This document shows, one piece after another, positions 33,212 through 43,204 of a DNA stretch of 64,000 bases. The translations under genes and the position numbers were made by a program. The stretch is from NCBI GenBank assembly GCA_020348445.1, contig CP070751.1, positions 4,062,662 through 4,126,661 on the forward strand, in the 5' to 3' direction. The stretch comes from Thermoplasmata archaeon (GTDB taxonomy: Archaea; Thermoplasmatota; Thermoplasmata; GCA-020350865). The stretch's first letter is position 1, and the number at the start of each line of letters is the position of its first letter. The notes under the pieces are model-generated. The model was given only the letters and a program-made list of their open reading frames with translations, was not told where the DNA came from and ran no database searches.

Positions 33212-36200
33212 ATGCGCGAGTTAGTGGAGGCTTTTTTTAGGGAAAGAAGTATTGTGAACCATCATATCGCATCTTATAATGACTTTTTGCCCACCCCTGA
33301 TAACTTGAACAGCGGGATGCAGCGTTTGGTGGATAATATCAGGATAGGAGAGAGCGAAGATGGAAGGGGAATCATAAGACTCGAGGTGGACAAGACCAGC
33401 GGTGAAACAATCGAGATTCGAGTTGGAAGACTTAGGAATCCAAAGACAGGTGCAATCGAGCGGAATGCAAAGCCCACGGTATTTGTGGATATTCCCAAGG
33501 TAAAAGAGGCAAATGGAGCAACCCATCCCCTCACACCAATGGAAGCAAGGTTAAGAAACCTGAACTACGAGGCTCCAATATATCTTGAGTGCACAGTTGT
33601 CGAAAACGGTGTGGACAAGGAACCTGAGAGGGTTCATATCGGGAACCTACCCGTCATGGTGAAATCAAAGAAATGCAACATACACAGGGACAACATAGAT
33701 AGCGAAGTTGAGCTTGCGGACGAGGAATACATAAAGCATCTGATTGGGGTTGGAGAAGATCCCTTGGATCCTGGCGGTTATTTCATAATCGGTGGAACCG
33801 AGAGGGCATTAATCTCATTGGAAGATTTAGCACCCAATAGGGTGATGGTGGAGTACAACGAGCGGTACGGACATAGGATGGAGGTGGCCAAGGTCTTTTC
33901 CCAGAGAGAGGGATATCGCGCCCTGACCTTGGTTGAGAAAAAGAGAGATGGAATGCTCATGGTCTCTGTACCAGCTGCCTCTGGTCAAATACCATTGGTT
34001 GTTCTAATGAAGGCTCTGGATATGGAAAGTGACGAAACAATTTTCGAGTCAATAGTAAGCGATCCCGAGATGGCGAACATCGTTTATGCCAATATCGAGG
34101 AGATCCAGAACAAGAAATCCTATCCACCCAATGGGATTTTTACAACAGAGGATTCCATCCTTTACCTTGAAAAGAAGTTTGCTACCGGGCAGGCCAAGGA
34201 GTACAGGGTCAAGAAAGTTGCATCCATTCTTGACCGTTCTCTTCTCCCTCATCTTGGTGATAGACCTGAGGACAGGCTCAAGAAGGCCATATTCCTTGGC
34301 AGGATAGCACGCACGGTTTTAGAGCTCTCGCTTGGAAAGAGAGAACCTGACGACAAGGATCACTATGCCAACAAGCGCCTGAAACTGTCTGGTAATCTCA
34401 TGGAGGATCTATACAGGGTATCCTTCACAAATCTGATGAAGGATCTGAAGTATCAACTGGAAAGGAGCTTTTTAAGAAAGAAAGAGTTTAAAATCGCCTC
34501 AGCGATCAGGCCTGATCTATTATCCCAGAGACTGCTTCATGCCCTGGCAACTGGAAATTGGGTGGGCGGTAGGGCCGGAGTATCCCAGCTTTTGGACAGA
34601 ACCTGCAATATGAGCACCTTAAGTCATCTTCGGCGTGTGACATCACCTTTAACAAGAAGCCAACCTCATTTTGAGGCAAGGGACCTGCATCCCACTCAAT
34701 GGGGAAGGCTTTGCCCCAACGAGACGCCGGAAGGCCAGAATTGCGGCCTGGTAAAGAACTGTACCCTCATAGTTGATGTTTCAGAGGGATTTCTTGAAGA
34801 GGAAATCAAGATGTTGCTTGCCGATTTCGGACTGAAGAAGGTGAGGGGCGAAAGGACAAAGGAAACCAGGGTTTATGTCAACGGTAATCTTGTTGGGCTT
34901 TACGACAAACCAGAGGAACTGGTTCAGGAGGTTCGGGGAAAAAGAAGAATAGGGGCACTTTCCCACGAAGTGAACATCAGATACGATGAAAAGATGAACG
35001 AGATTCTCATAAACTCCGACGAGGGAAGGCTTAGAAGACCTCTTCTGGTGGTTGAAAGCGGAAGGGTGCTTTTATCAAGAAAACACGTGGAGGGTTTGCA
35101 TACAGGAAAACTCAGAATAATCGACCTGATAAGAGACGGGATAATAGAGTGGATCGATGCCGAGGAAGAGGAGGACACATACATCGCGGTTTCAGCCTTT
35201 AAACCCCCTAGTAAATGTGTCAAATGTGGTGCACATATATCAGAAAAGGACTTTATTTGGGTCAATATCGGAACCACTGATAAAAATGTAAAGCTTGAGT
35301 GTAATGTTTGCCACGATCAATTCGAGGTGGACAGTCTGCTCTCACCCGAGCACACCCATCTTGAAATCGATCCCATGGTGATCCTGGGTGCATGTACCAA
35401 CCTCATTCCATACCCTGAGCACAATTCCTCTCCGAGAAATACAATGGGAGCCGGAATGGCCAAGCAATCTTTGGGATTGGGATCATCCAATTACAGGATA
35501 TCCCCTGACACTAGGGGACACTTGCTGCATTATCCAGAGAGGCCCTTGGTTCAGACCAAGGCCATGGAGTACGTGAATTTCAACAAGAGACCTGCGGGCC
35601 AGAACTTTGTCGTGGCCGTGCTCTCTTACGAGGGGTATAATATGGAAGATGCCTTGGTTTTCAATAAAGCTTCCATAGAAAGAGGATTGGGGCATTCAAC
35701 GTTCATGCGAACATACAGAGCAGAAGAAAGACGCTATCCTGGTGGACAGGAGGATCATTTTGAAATCCCAAGTCCAGATGTACGGGGTGCAAGAACCGAT
35801 ATCTCTTACAACAACCTAGGCGATGACGGGCTAATTTCCCCTGAGGTTTATGTTGAAGGGGGGGATGTTCTTATCGGTAAAACCTCACCGCCGCGATTTT
35901 TGGAGGAGCAGCAGGATTTCCTCACACCTCAGAAGAGGAGAGAGACATCGGTTACGGTGAGACATGGCGAACATGGCTATGTGGATTCAGTAATGCTCAC
36001 CGAGTCCGAGAATGGAAGCAGATTGGTCAAAGTCAAGGTTCGTGACCCACGATTCCCTGAGCTTGGAGATAAATTCGCGTCCAGACACGGTCAAAAAGGA
36101 GTCATAGGTCTTGTAGAACCTCAAGAGAACATGCCCTTTACAGCGAGCGGGATCACTCCTGATCTAATAATAAATCCCCATGCGATCCCTTCCAGAATGA

Positions 36201-36805
36201 CTGTGGCACATGTTCTGGAGATGATCGGCGGTAAAGTTGGGGCAATGGAGGGGAGATTTGTGGACGGGACGGCCTTTTCCGGTGAGAGCGAGGAGGCCTT
36301 AAGACAGGGATTGATTTTTGCAGGTTTTAAGGACAATGGCAAGGAAGTCATGTACGATGGCAACACTGGTAGGATCATAGAAGCTGAGATTTTTGTTGGT
36401 GTGATATATTATCAAAAGCTCCATCATATGGTGGCAGGAAAGCACCATGTACGTTCACGGGGCCCAGTTCAGATTCTAACCCGTCAACCCACTGAAGGTA
36501 GGGCAAGGCAGGGGGGTCTGAGATTCGGTGAGATGGAGAGAGATTGTTTAATAGGTCACGGCGCTGCCATGGTGATCAAAGATCGACTCCTTGACGAGTC
36601 AGATGGTACAGTCCAACATGTTTGCGGCAATACGGAATGTGGGCACATCGCATTGGCGGATAGGCAGGGCGCTCTCCGCTGTCCTGTTTGCGGGAACAAC
36701 GCCAGTATCCATCCAATTCAAACGAGCTACGCGTTCAAGTTGCTTTTGGACGAGCTTCTTTCACTTGGTGTGGCCATGAGGCTTCAATTGGAGGATTTAA
36801 GATGA
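33212..36805 (+). CDS. rpoB: DNA-directed RNA polymerase subunit B (unsplit)
   Basis: A 1197-residue polymerase large subunit, B'' and B' in one chain. Diagnostic segments are [36 protein letters not shown] (active-site Lys/His region) and two zinc-type clusters, CVKCGAH..CNVCH near residue 670 and [13 protein letters not shown] near the C-terminus. It forms one side of the catalytic cleft. The unsplit form excludes many methanogen and haloarchaeal lineages, which split rpoB. The ATG follows the rpoH stop without a gap. The end carries LQLEDLR-TGA, the same sequence that closes the small ORF downstream. Confidence 0.97.
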   Translation: MRELVEAFFRERSIVNHHIASYNDFLPTPDNLNSGMQRLVDNIRIGESEDGRGIIRLEVDKTSGETIEIRVGRLRNPKTGAIERNAKPTVFVDIPKVKEANGATHPLTPMEARLRNLNYEAPIYLECTVVENGVDKEPERVHIGNLPVMVKSKKCNIHRDNIDSEVELADEEYIKHLIGVGEDPLDPGGYFIIGGTERALISLEDLAPNRVMVEYNERYGHRMEVAKVFSQREGYRALTLVEKKRDGMLMVSVPAASGQIPLVVLMKALDMESDETIFESIVSDPEMANIVYANIEEIQNKKSYPPNGIFTTEDSILYLEKKFATGQAKEYRVKKVASILDRSLLPHLGDRPEDRLKKAIFLGRIARTVLELSLGKREPDDKDHYANKRLKLSGNLMEDLYRVSFTNLMKDLKYQLERSFLRKKEFKIASAIRPDLLSQRLLHALATGNWVGGRAGVSQLLDRTCNMSTLSHLRRVTSPLTRSQPHFEARDLHPTQWGRLCPNETPEGQNCGLVKNCTLIVDVSEGFLEEEIKMLLADFGLKKVRGERTKETRVYVNGNLVGLYDKPEELVQEVRGKRRIGALSHEVNIRYDEKMNEILINSDEGRLRRPLLVVESGRVLLSRKHVEGLHTGKLRIIDLIRDGIIEWIDAEEEEDTYIAVSAFKPPSKCVKCGAHISEKDFIWVNIGTTDKNVKLECNVCHDQFEVDSLLSPEHTHLEIDPMVILGACTNLIPYPEHNSSPRNTMGAGMAKQSLGLGSSNYRISPDTRGHLLHYPERPLVQTKAMEYVNFNKRPAGQNFVVAVLSYEGYNMEDALVFNKASIERGLGHSTFMRTYRAEERRYPGGQEDHFEIPSPDVRGARTDISYNNLGDDGLISPEVYVEGGDVLIGKTSPPRFLEEQQDFLTPQKRRETSVTVRHGEHGYVDSVMLTESENGSRLVKVKVRDPRFPELGDKFASRHGQKGVIGLVEPQENMPFTASGITPDLIINPHAIPSRMTVAHVLEMIGGKVGAMEGRFVDGTAFSGESEEALRQGLIFAGFKDNGKEVMYDGNTGRIIEAEIFVGVIYYQKLHHMVAGKHHVRSRGPVQILTRQPTEGRARQGGLRFGEMERDCLIGHGAAMVIKDRLLDESDGTVQHVCGNTECGHIALADRQGALRCPVCGNNASIHPIQTSYAFKLLLDELLSLGVAMRLQLEDLR

Positions 36806-36990
36806 GCAAATTCAAAGCTACCCACAATTCGAGCAGGCGAGGCCCGAGTTTTTGGATGGCCGAAACTTTTTGCGAGGGTCGAGCCAGCGCAGAATCGACA
36901 AAATTTCCGAAGAATTTTGGCGAGAAGTGCGGAGCTTTACGATGCACTGAAATGTGTCAAAAAGTTTTGGAATTGGAGGATTTAAGATGA
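36786..36990 (+). repeat. Two 20-bp direct repeats flanking a 185-bp segment at the rpoB/rpoA1 junction
   Basis: AATTGGAGGATTTAAGATGA occurs at 36786-36805 (the end of rpoB) and again at 36971-36990 (just before rpoA1). Both contain the SD-like GGAGG and an ATGA stop/start overlap. The 165 bp between them is not like the flanking genes and contains the small ORF described separately. Without the segment, rpoB would overlap rpoA1 directly by ATGA, so the segment looks inserted. Confidence 0.85.
36802..36990 (+). CDS. Small ORF of 62 residues between rpoB and rpoA1
   Basis: It starts with an ATGA overlap on the rpoB stop and ends with an ATGA overlap on the rpoA1 start, so ribosomes could pass through it in series. 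The product is basic, with four Cys spread over 62 residues (a possible but unproven metal site), and ends LELEDLR, mimicking the RpoB C-terminus because of the direct repeat. No family recognised. It may be a genuine small protein or only an open frame maintained for translational coupling. Confidence 0.4.
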   Translation: MSKFKATHNSSRRGPSFWMAETFCEGRASAESTKFPKNFGEKCGALRCTEMCQKVLELEDLR

Positions 36991-39749
36991 TAGGAAGAGG
37001 AGTTTCTAAAAGGATCAAGAGCATCAAGTTCGCGTTTCTTTCACCTGAGGAGATGAGGAGACTATCAGCCACCAAGATAATAACAGCCGATACCTACGAC
37101 GATGACGGTTTTCCTATAGATATGGGGCTTATGGACCCCCATCTAGGTGTTATCGAGCCAGGCCTTCGTTGCAAAACATGCGGTAAAAAGGTCGACGATT
37201 GTCCAGGTCATTTCGGACATATCGATTTGGCCATGCCGGTAATTCATGTGGGCTATGTCAAGGATATCAAGAACCTTCTGAAGGCAACATGCAGGGAATG
37301 TGGAAAACTACTTTTAACTGATGCCCAGGCCAAGGAATACAAGAAGGATATGGATAGAATAGGCGATTCCGGCGGAGATTTTCTGGATGTGATGCTGGTT
37401 ACAAAAGAGACAGCAAAGGATGCTAGCAAAAGACAGTCCTGTCCACATTGTAAGGCTGTCCAGAGAAAGATCACCTTGGACAAACCCACCACATTCAGGG
37501 AGGATGGACATAAGCTCACCCCCAAGGAGGTAAGAGAGAGATTGGAAAAAATCCCAGATGAGGACCTTATTCCGCTGGGTATCCATCCCGGTATCGCAAG
37601 GCCTGAATGGATGGTTCTCACCGCGCTTTTGGTTCCACCTGTTACTGTAAGACCCTCGATAACACTGGAGTCGGGTGACAGATCAGAGGATGATCTCACA
37701 CACAAACTCGTGGATGTGCTCAGAATCAATCAGCGGCTTCGAGAAAACAGGGATGCAGGTGCACCTCAGCTGATCGTAGAGGATCTATGGGAACTTTTAC
37801 AGTACCACGTTACGACTTATTTCGACAATCAAACATCAGGTATACCTCCTGCAAGGCACCGCTCTGGAAGACCGCTAAAAACCCTGGCACAGCGGTTAAA
37901 AGGCAAAGAAGGGCGGTTCAGATCCAACCTCTCGGGTAAGAGGGTGAACTTCTCGGCAAGAACAGTGATATCACCTGACCCGTTGCTTTCCATAAACGAG
38001 GTTGGAATACCTGTGGAGACTGCAAAGGAGCTCACTGTTCCAATTAGGGTTACATCTTACAATATAGATACCATAAAGGAACTCATCCGAAACACCGTAA
38101 ATCCCCCTGAGGACCTATTCTATAGTGCAGGTGTTAATTACGTGATAAGGCCCGATAATAGGCGAGTCAAGGTAACAGAGAAGAACGCAGAAACATTGGC
38201 TGAATCAATTGATATTGGATACACGGTGGAGAGGCAGCTTGTGGATGGCGACATAGTGCTCTTCAACAGACAGCCATCTTTGCATAGAATGTCCATGATG
38301 GCCCATGAAGTCAGGGTGATGCCATATAAGACATTCAGATTCAACCTCGCCGTATGTCCCCCTTACAACGCCGATTTCGATGGAGATGAAATGAATTTAC
38401 ATGTGCTCCAAAGCGAGGAGGCCAGGGTGGAGGCTAAGGTGCTCATGAGGGTTCAAGAACATATTATATCCCCAAGGTTCGGCGGACCAGTAATCGGAGC
38501 AATACATGATTATGTAACAGGTTCATTTTTACTTACGTTCAGGGATTCTAAGTTCACAAGAGAGCAGGTAATAAAGATACTTGCCAGGCTGGATTACGAA
38601 GATTTGCCCCCCTCCCGTGTGGAGGATGGCATTGAGTACTGGTTGGGAAAAGAGCTCTTCAACCTTGCTCTTCCAAAGGATCTGAATATTGAGTTTAAAG
38701 CATCCATATGTCAGCATTGTGATGACTGCAAAAAGAAGGAATGCGATGTCGATGCCTTTGTTCATATCAAGGATGGAAAGATAAGTTGCGGTACCATAGA
38801 TGAAAAGGCAGTTGGTGCGTTCAAGGGTCGAATTCTCGATAAGGTGGCAAGGGATTACGGCTCTGATAGGGCAAGGGAATTCATTGATACCATTACAAAG
38901 CTGGCCCTGGGTGCAATAATGGTAAGAGGTTTCACCACAGGAATAGATGATGAGGATATACCCAATGAAGCCAAGATACAGATCGAGGACCTTCTGAAGA
39001 ACGCCAAACGCGAGGTGGATGAGCTTGTTTCGGCGTACAGGGAAGGTATCTTGGAGCAGATGCCAGGGCGAAGCTTGGAGGAGACCCTGGAAGTGGAGGT
39101 CATGAAGGTACTTGGACGAGCAAGAGACACAGCTGGTCAAATTGCAGGAAAACATCTTGGTTTGGAAAATTCTGCAGTTATCATGGCGAAATCAGGGGCC
39201 AGGGGTTCAATGCTGAACCTAAGCCAGATGGCTGGATCTATCGGCCAGCAGGCGGTTCGAGGAGAGAGGATCGCCAGGGGATACTGGGGCAGGACACTGC
39301 CCCATTTTAGAAAGAACGACTTGGGTGCGGAGGCCAAAGGTTTCGTGGAATCAAGCTATAAAAGTGGTCTTGCTCCAACCGAGTATTTCTTCCATAGTAT
39401 GGGAGGGAGAGAAGGTCTTGTGGATACCGCGGTGAGAACATCGCGTTCAGGGTACATGCAGAGGAGATTGATCAATGCACTGGAGGATCTGAAAGTCAAG
39501 CAGGATGGTACCGTCAGAAATACCGCCGATACCATAATCCAGTTCAAATATGGAGAGGATGGTGTGGATCCATCAAGGAGTATCAGAGGGGATGCTATTG
39601 ACATGGATGACATTCTTCTGGAGGTTCTTGGGGAGAGGTACTGGGGATTGTACACCGGCGAGAGGGAGAAAGCCCTGGCCAGCTATGGAACGCAGGAGAA
39701 GGACATGCTCAGCATTTCGTTTGAAGAAGAAGAGGTAGAGGAGGAATAG
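36987..39749 (+). CDS. rpoA1: DNA-directed RNA polymerase subunit A' (A1)
   Basis: A 920-residue subunit from the ATG at 36987 ([20 protein letters not shown]). The frame opens earlier at a GTG (36954), but the family N-terminus and the SD GGAGG point to the ATG. It has the N-terminal zinc motif CKTCGKKVDDCPGHFGH, a second Cys group (CREC..CPHC), and the catalytic loop NADFDGDEMNLH that holds the Mg ions. With A'' it forms the larger catalytic subunit. The stop is separated from rpoA2 by 3 bp. Confidence 0.97.
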   Translation: MIGRGVSKRIKSIKFAFLSPEEMRRLSATKIITADTYDDDGFPIDMGLMDPHLGVIEPGLRCKTCGKKVDDCPGHFGHIDLAMPVIHVGYVKDIKNLLKATCRECGKLLLTDAQAKEYKKDMDRIGDSGGDFLDVMLVTKETAKDASKRQSCPHCKAVQRKITLDKPTTFREDGHKLTPKEVRERLEKIPDEDLIPLGIHPGIARPEWMVLTALLVPPVTVRPSITLESGDRSEDDLTHKLVDVLRINQRLRENRDAGAPQLIVEDLWELLQYHVTTYFDNQTSGIPPARHRSGRPLKTLAQRLKGKEGRFRSNLSGKRVNFSARTVISPDPLLSINEVGIPVETAKELTVPIRVTSYNIDTIKELIRNTVNPPEDLFYSAGVNYVIRPDNRRVKVTEKNAETLAESIDIGYTVERQLVDGDIVLFNRQPSLHRMSMMAHEVRVMPYKTFRFNLAVCPPYNADFDGDEMNLHVLQSEEARVEAKVLMRVQEHIISPRFGGPVIGAIHDYVTGSFLLTFRDSKFTREQVIKILARLDYEDLPPSRVEDGIEYWLGKELFNLALPKDLNIEFKASICQHCDDCKKKECDVDAFVHIKDGKISCGTIDEKAVGAFKGRILDKVARDYGSDRAREFIDTITKLALGAIMVRGFTTGIDDEDIPNEAKIQIEDLLKNAKREVDELVSAYREGILEQMPGRSLEETLEVEVMKVLGRARDTAGQIAGKHLGLENSAVIMAKSGARGSMLNLSQMAGSIGQQAVRGERIARGYWGRTLPHFRKNDLGAEAKGFVESSYKSGLAPTEYFFHSMGGREGLVDTAVRTSRSGYMQRRLINALEDLKVKQDGTVRNTADTIIQFKYGEDGVDPSRSIRGDAIDMDDILLEVLGERYWGLYTGEREKALASYGTQEKDMLSISFEEEEVEEE

Positions 39750-39752
39750 AAC

Positions 39753-41228
39753 TTGGCAAAAGCGGCAACTATTAAGGCTCTCACGGATCGTGGGATTGCA
39801 AAAAAAGATGCAATTGTTCTGGCTGAAGAGGGGTACACCCTTGGTTCTTTAAAGAAGGCTGATTTTTCGAAACTCAAGAAGTTATTCTCTGAAAAGAAAG
39901 CCAATCTGATTTTAAAGAAAGTTGGTGTCGAAATTACAAAACCAAAGAAGAAAGATAAAGAAAAGAGCAAAAAGAAAGTTGAGAAAGAAAAGAAGAAAAA
40001 AGGCAAAAAAGCGGGAAAGAAACCGAAAATTGAGATAGTCGTACCCCAAAAAATTCCTCCGTTGAATGATACAGAGAAAATGATATACGATGGCGCTACT
40101 AAGCTGCATATAGATTTACCCATGAAAATCATCTCTGCCATAGCTGAAAGGATAGAGGGAAAGAAACTCACGAGCAAGGAGATATCCAATATCATCAAAA
40201 AGGCGTATGAACGTTATCAGGAGCACATAGTTGATGCCCACGAATCGGCAGGTATAATTGCGGCACAGTCCATAGGTGAACCCGGGACACAGATGACCAT
40301 GAGGACATTTCACTATGCGGGTGTTGCTGAGATCAATGTTACACTAGGTCTTCCAAGATTAATCGAGATCGTGGATGCGAGAAGGGTACCCAGTACCCCG
40401 ATGATGGAAATATATCTCGATGAAACTGTGAAATATGATAGAGACGAGGTTCGAAAAATCGCGTCCAATATCGAGATCACCAAGATCGTGGACATCGCCT
40501 CAATAGAGACCGATATGGTGAATCTACAGGTTGTGATTCACACAGATCCAAAGAAGCTCGAGAAGAAAGAGCTGTCATTGGAGGATATCGACGCAAAACT
40601 CGGAAAGTTGAGGGAGGCGAAGGGTAATTTCACATGCGAGGGCGATAAGTTCATGGTGCGCTGCGATGAGTCCTCATACAAAAAGCTGCAGAGAATTTCA
40701 GAGGCTGTAAGGGACCTGAAAATAAAAGGCATCGATGGGGTCGAAAGAGCGATTATCCGGAAGACTGGGGAGGAATACGTGATATACACCGCAGGCTCGA
40801 ACCTGCCAAAGGTGATGCAGTTGGCTCATGTGGATATTTCCAGAACAGTGACCAACAGTATATCGGAAATTTACAATGTGCTGGGAATTGAAGCGGCGAG
40901 AAACGCGATTATAAGGGAGGCGAGTAAGACACTGGAGGAACAGGGATTGACAGTTGATAAAAGACATATCATGCTTGTTTCTGATATCATGACAAATGAC
41001 GGTGATGTGAAGGCGATAGGCAGACACGGTATTTCCGGAAGAAAGTCCAGTGTGCTTGCACGTGCCGCATTCGAAATCACATCCACCCACCTGCTTAGAG
41101 CGGGTATGACAGGGGAGATCGATACACTGGATGGGGTTGCAGAGAACATTATTGTTGGTCAACCTGTCACCTTAGGTACCGGGGCCGTGAACCTGATTTA
41201 CACGCCTGTAAAGAAGAAACCCAAGTAA
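39753..41228 (+). CDS. rpoA2: DNA-directed RNA polymerase subunit A'' (A2) with N-terminal extension
   Basis: A 491-residue subunit starting at TTG 39753 behind a purine-rich SD (GAGGAGGAAT). From about residue 105 it matches A'' ([29 protein letters not shown] is the bridge-helix/trigger-loop region; later [19 protein letters not shown]). The first ~105 residues are extra. Residues 5-55 resemble a helix-hairpin-helix-like module ([20 protein letters not shown]), followed by a ~35-residue almost pure Lys/Glu stretch. Typical archaeal A'' is about 390 residues, so the extension is real and unusual. It could contact nucleic acid or another factor. Confidence 0.95.
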   Translation: MAKAATIKALTDRGIAKKDAIVLAEEGYTLGSLKKADFSKLKKLFSEKKANLILKKVGVEITKPKKKDKEKSKKKVEKEKKKKGKKAGKKPKIEIVVPQKIPPLNDTEKMIYDGATKLHIDLPMKIISAIAERIEGKKLTSKEISNIIKKAYERYQEHIVDAHESAGIIAAQSIGEPGTQMTMRTFHYAGVAEINVTLGLPRLIEIVDARRVPSTPMMEIYLDETVKYDRDEVRKIASNIEITKIVDIASIETDMVNLQVVIHTDPKKLEKKELSLEDIDAKLGKLREAKGNFTCEGDKFMVRCDESSYKKLQRISEAVRDLKIKGIDGVERAIIRKTGEEYVIYTAGSNLPKVMQLAHVDISRTVTNSISEIYNVLGIEAARNAIIREASKTLEEQGLTVDKRHIMLVSDIMTNDGDVKAIGRHGISGRKSSVLARAAFEITSTHLLRAGMTGEIDTLDGVAENIIVGQPVTLGTGAVNLIYTPVKKKPK

Positions 41229-41247
41229 TAGGGGAGAGCCAGGTAAA

Positions 41248-41259
41248 AAATTTAAAATA
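41248..41259 (+). promoter_or_regulatory. TATA box before rpl30e
   Basis: AAATTTAAAATA about 35 bp ahead of the ATG at 41289 suggests that the L30e/NusA pair has its own promoter in addition to read-through from rpoA2, with a very short leader. Confidence 0.4.
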
Positions 41260-41288
41260 CTTCTTTGTGAATTTCTGGATGGATAAAT

Positions 41289-41579
41289 ATGGATATAAAC
41301 AAAGCATTGAAGACGGCGGTTACCACAGGTAAAGTACTTTTTGGCTTCGAGCAAACTGAAAAAGCTGTCAAGGCAGGAAAGGCGAAATTGATCATAATAT
41401 CTTCGAACTGCCCCGAAAAACATGTGGTATTGATTGATGAGTACAAGAATGTTCCATCTCATCGGTTTGGCGGCACCAACATCGAGTTGGGCTCAGCTTG
41501 TGGAAAGCCATTTTCGATTTCCATACTTTCTGTATTAAATGAAGGTGAATCGGAAATACTAGCACTGGGGCAGAAATAA
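41289..41579 (+). CDS. rpl30e: 50S ribosomal protein L30e
   Basis: A 96-residue protein of the L7Ae/L30e RNA-binding superfamily. Patterns NKALKTAVTTGKVLFGFEQTEKAVKAGKAKLIII and SSNCPEKH..I..Y are typical, as is HRFGGTNIELGSACGKPFSISILSV. It belongs to the large ribosomal subunit. In archaea it commonly sits between rpoA2 and the nusA-like gene, as it does here. It overlaps the next start by 1 bp (TAATG). Confidence 0.94.
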   Translation: MDINKALKTAVTTGKVLFGFEQTEKAVKAGKAKLIIISSNCPEKHVVLIDEYKNVPSHRFGGTNIELGSACGKPFSISILSVLNEGESEILALGQK

Positions 41580-42004
41580 TGACCAATATAACCCTAAATG
41601 GAGACGCACTTCGCGCAATATCAGCATTTGAAAGGGTAACAAAAACCGTTGTAAAGGATTGTATAGACACCCCCGATAAACTTGTTTTTATCGTGGCAAG
41701 AGGGCAGATAGGTGCCGCGATAGGTAAGAAGGGTGAGAATGTAAAACGTCTTTATGAGATGTTTAAGAAGAACTTAGATGTAATCGAGTACTCCGACGAT
41801 GCCGAAAAATTCATTAGAAACATCTTCCACAACTATAAGATCAAGGGTGTTGTAATAGAAAGGCGCGGAAATAAACTACACGCAACTGTGAGCGTGGAGA
41901 GCAAGGATAAGGGAAAGATCATAGGTAAGGACGGGAGGAATCTGAAGCTCGCAAGGGATATACTAAGCAGGCACACCGATATCGAAAGTTTGAGTATAGA
42001 TTAG
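41579..42004 (+). CDS. nusA: NusA-like transcription factor with two KH domains
   Basis: A 141-residue protein with two KH RNA-binding domains. GxxG loops are visible as IGKKGEN and IGKDGRN. Archaeal NusA consists only of the KH part of bacterial NusA and is thought to act in transcription termination or RNA binding with polymerase. It closes the polymerase/translation operon and faces the minus-strand radical SAM genes with an 11-bp gap containing a T-run. Confidence 0.93.
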   Translation: MTNITLNGDALRAISAFERVTKTVVKDCIDTPDKLVFIVARGQIGAAIGKKGENVKRLYEMFKKNLDVIEYSDDAEKFIRNIFHNYKIKGVVIERRGNKLHATVSVESKDKGKIIGKDGRNLKLARDILSRHTDIESLSID

Positions 42005-42015
42005 ATCGATTTTTT

Positions 42016-43194
42016 TTATCCTCTTAATTCATCTAGATATCCACATTTTCCAGTTTCCAAGAATTCCTCTATAAGTTCTTTTGTGTTTTTCCCGATACCT
42101 TTTATCCCGCCCAGCCTTCCTTGACCGTATATATCCTCGATTTTTTCATCCATATCCTCTATTGTCTGGGCCAATCTTCGAAAAGCCTCGGCTCTGTATC
42201 TTTCACCATCAAGGCTAAGAAAATACGCACAGAGAAAGAGCATGGTAGAGACTTCGAGGTTCTTACTCAATTTCATATCCGGGATATACCTGGGTATGTA
42301 ATTTTGAATGTCATTTTCTTTACACAGTATCTTTATTTTTTGGTAGAGATCCTTTAAGTACTTTCCATCCGGCTCATATCCCTTCCTATATAATACCTTG
42401 TATTTCTCAACAAGCTCAGGATAATGTATTTTTAAGGTCTCGTAAAATCTTTCTGCTTGCAAATCTCGCATGGTCATGGAAGCAGCCAAAATATATTTTG
42501 CACCCTTTTTTCTTGATGCTTTTATTGTTTCTTCCAACTGCTTTTTAGAATCAGAGATATAAGGCAAGACGGGCATAAATATAATACCTGTTAAGATTCC
42601 GCAATCTGCTATTTTTTTCATGGCATCCAGTCTTCTTTTAGGAGTTGCTGCTATCGGTTCAAATTCCGCGGTAATTTTCTTATCAACGCATGAGAGAGAA
42701 AAGGATACATTGGACCATGTAGTATCGTTAATTTTTTTTAGTAAATCCAAATCCCTTAAAACCAGATCAGATTTGGTCATCACAAATGTTGGCACTTCGT
42801 ACTCCAAAAATAATTTGAGGATACCTCTTGTCAGTTTGTATTTTCTTTCTGCAGGCTGGTAGGCATCTGAAATACCGCTTGAGATGGCAATAACAGGTTT
42901 TACCTTTATGATGCCCCCCTCTGTTTTCATTCCAAAATCAGTAAGTGTCTTTTGCTTGGGAAATAGTCTATCAAGTTCCTTTCTTAGAATTTCTTGGGAA
43001 TTGATCTTGACATGGATGATATTATCAAAATCCTCTGAGGCATGGTACTTCTTGCTCCTCCCGTCACAGTAATTGCATCCGTGCTCACAGGCACGGTACG
43101 GTGAGACAGAGCCTGATTCCCAAAACCAATTGTCCACGTATTTGTGCATTCTTAGCATGGTCTTGCATTTGTATTCCTTGTATATGGCCGCCAT
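42016..43194 (-). CDS. Radical SAM protein (SPL/Rv2578c-like) fused to a PolX-type HhH domain
   Basis: A 392-residue protein. The N-terminal ~300 residues are a radical SAM enzyme with the cluster motif SPYRACEHGCNYCDGR (Cys-x3-Cys-x2-Cys), as in the spore photoproduct lyase/Rv2578c-like group. The C-terminal ~70 residues (YRAEAFRRLAQTIEDMDEKIEDIY..GRLGGIKGIGKNTKELIEEFLETG) match the helix-hairpin-helix module found at the start of family X DNA polymerases. The fusion suggests that the radical chemistry is targeted to DNA, for example repair of a photoproduct, but the substrate is not known. It is 10 bp from RaSEA on the same strand, so probably in one operon. Confidence 0.82.
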   Translation of the reverse strand: MAAIYKEYKCKTMLRMHKYVDNWFWESGSVSPYRACEHGCNYCDGRSKKYHASEDFDNIIHVKINSQEILRKELDRLFPKQKTLTDFGMKTEGGIIKVKPVIAISSGISDAYQPAERKYKLTRGILKLFLEYEVPTFVMTKSDLVLRDLDLLKKINDTTWSNVSFSLSCVDKKITAEFEPIAATPKRRLDAMKKIADCGILTGIIFMPVLPYISDSKKQLEETIKASRKKGAKYILAASMTMRDLQAERFYETLKIHYPELVEKYKVLYRKGYEPDGKYLKDLYQKIKILCKENDIQNYIPRYIPDMKLSKNLEVSTMLFLCAYFLSLDGERYRAEAFRRLAQTIEDMDEKIEDIYGQGRLGGIKGIGKNTKELIEEFLETGKCGYLDELRG

Positions 43195-43204
43195 CTAAAA
43201 GCAC

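Noticed and set aside
36688..36801. Upstream part of the frame containing the 62-residue ORF
   Set aside because: It runs inside the rpoB 3' end in another frame; only the part from ATG 36802 is plausible.
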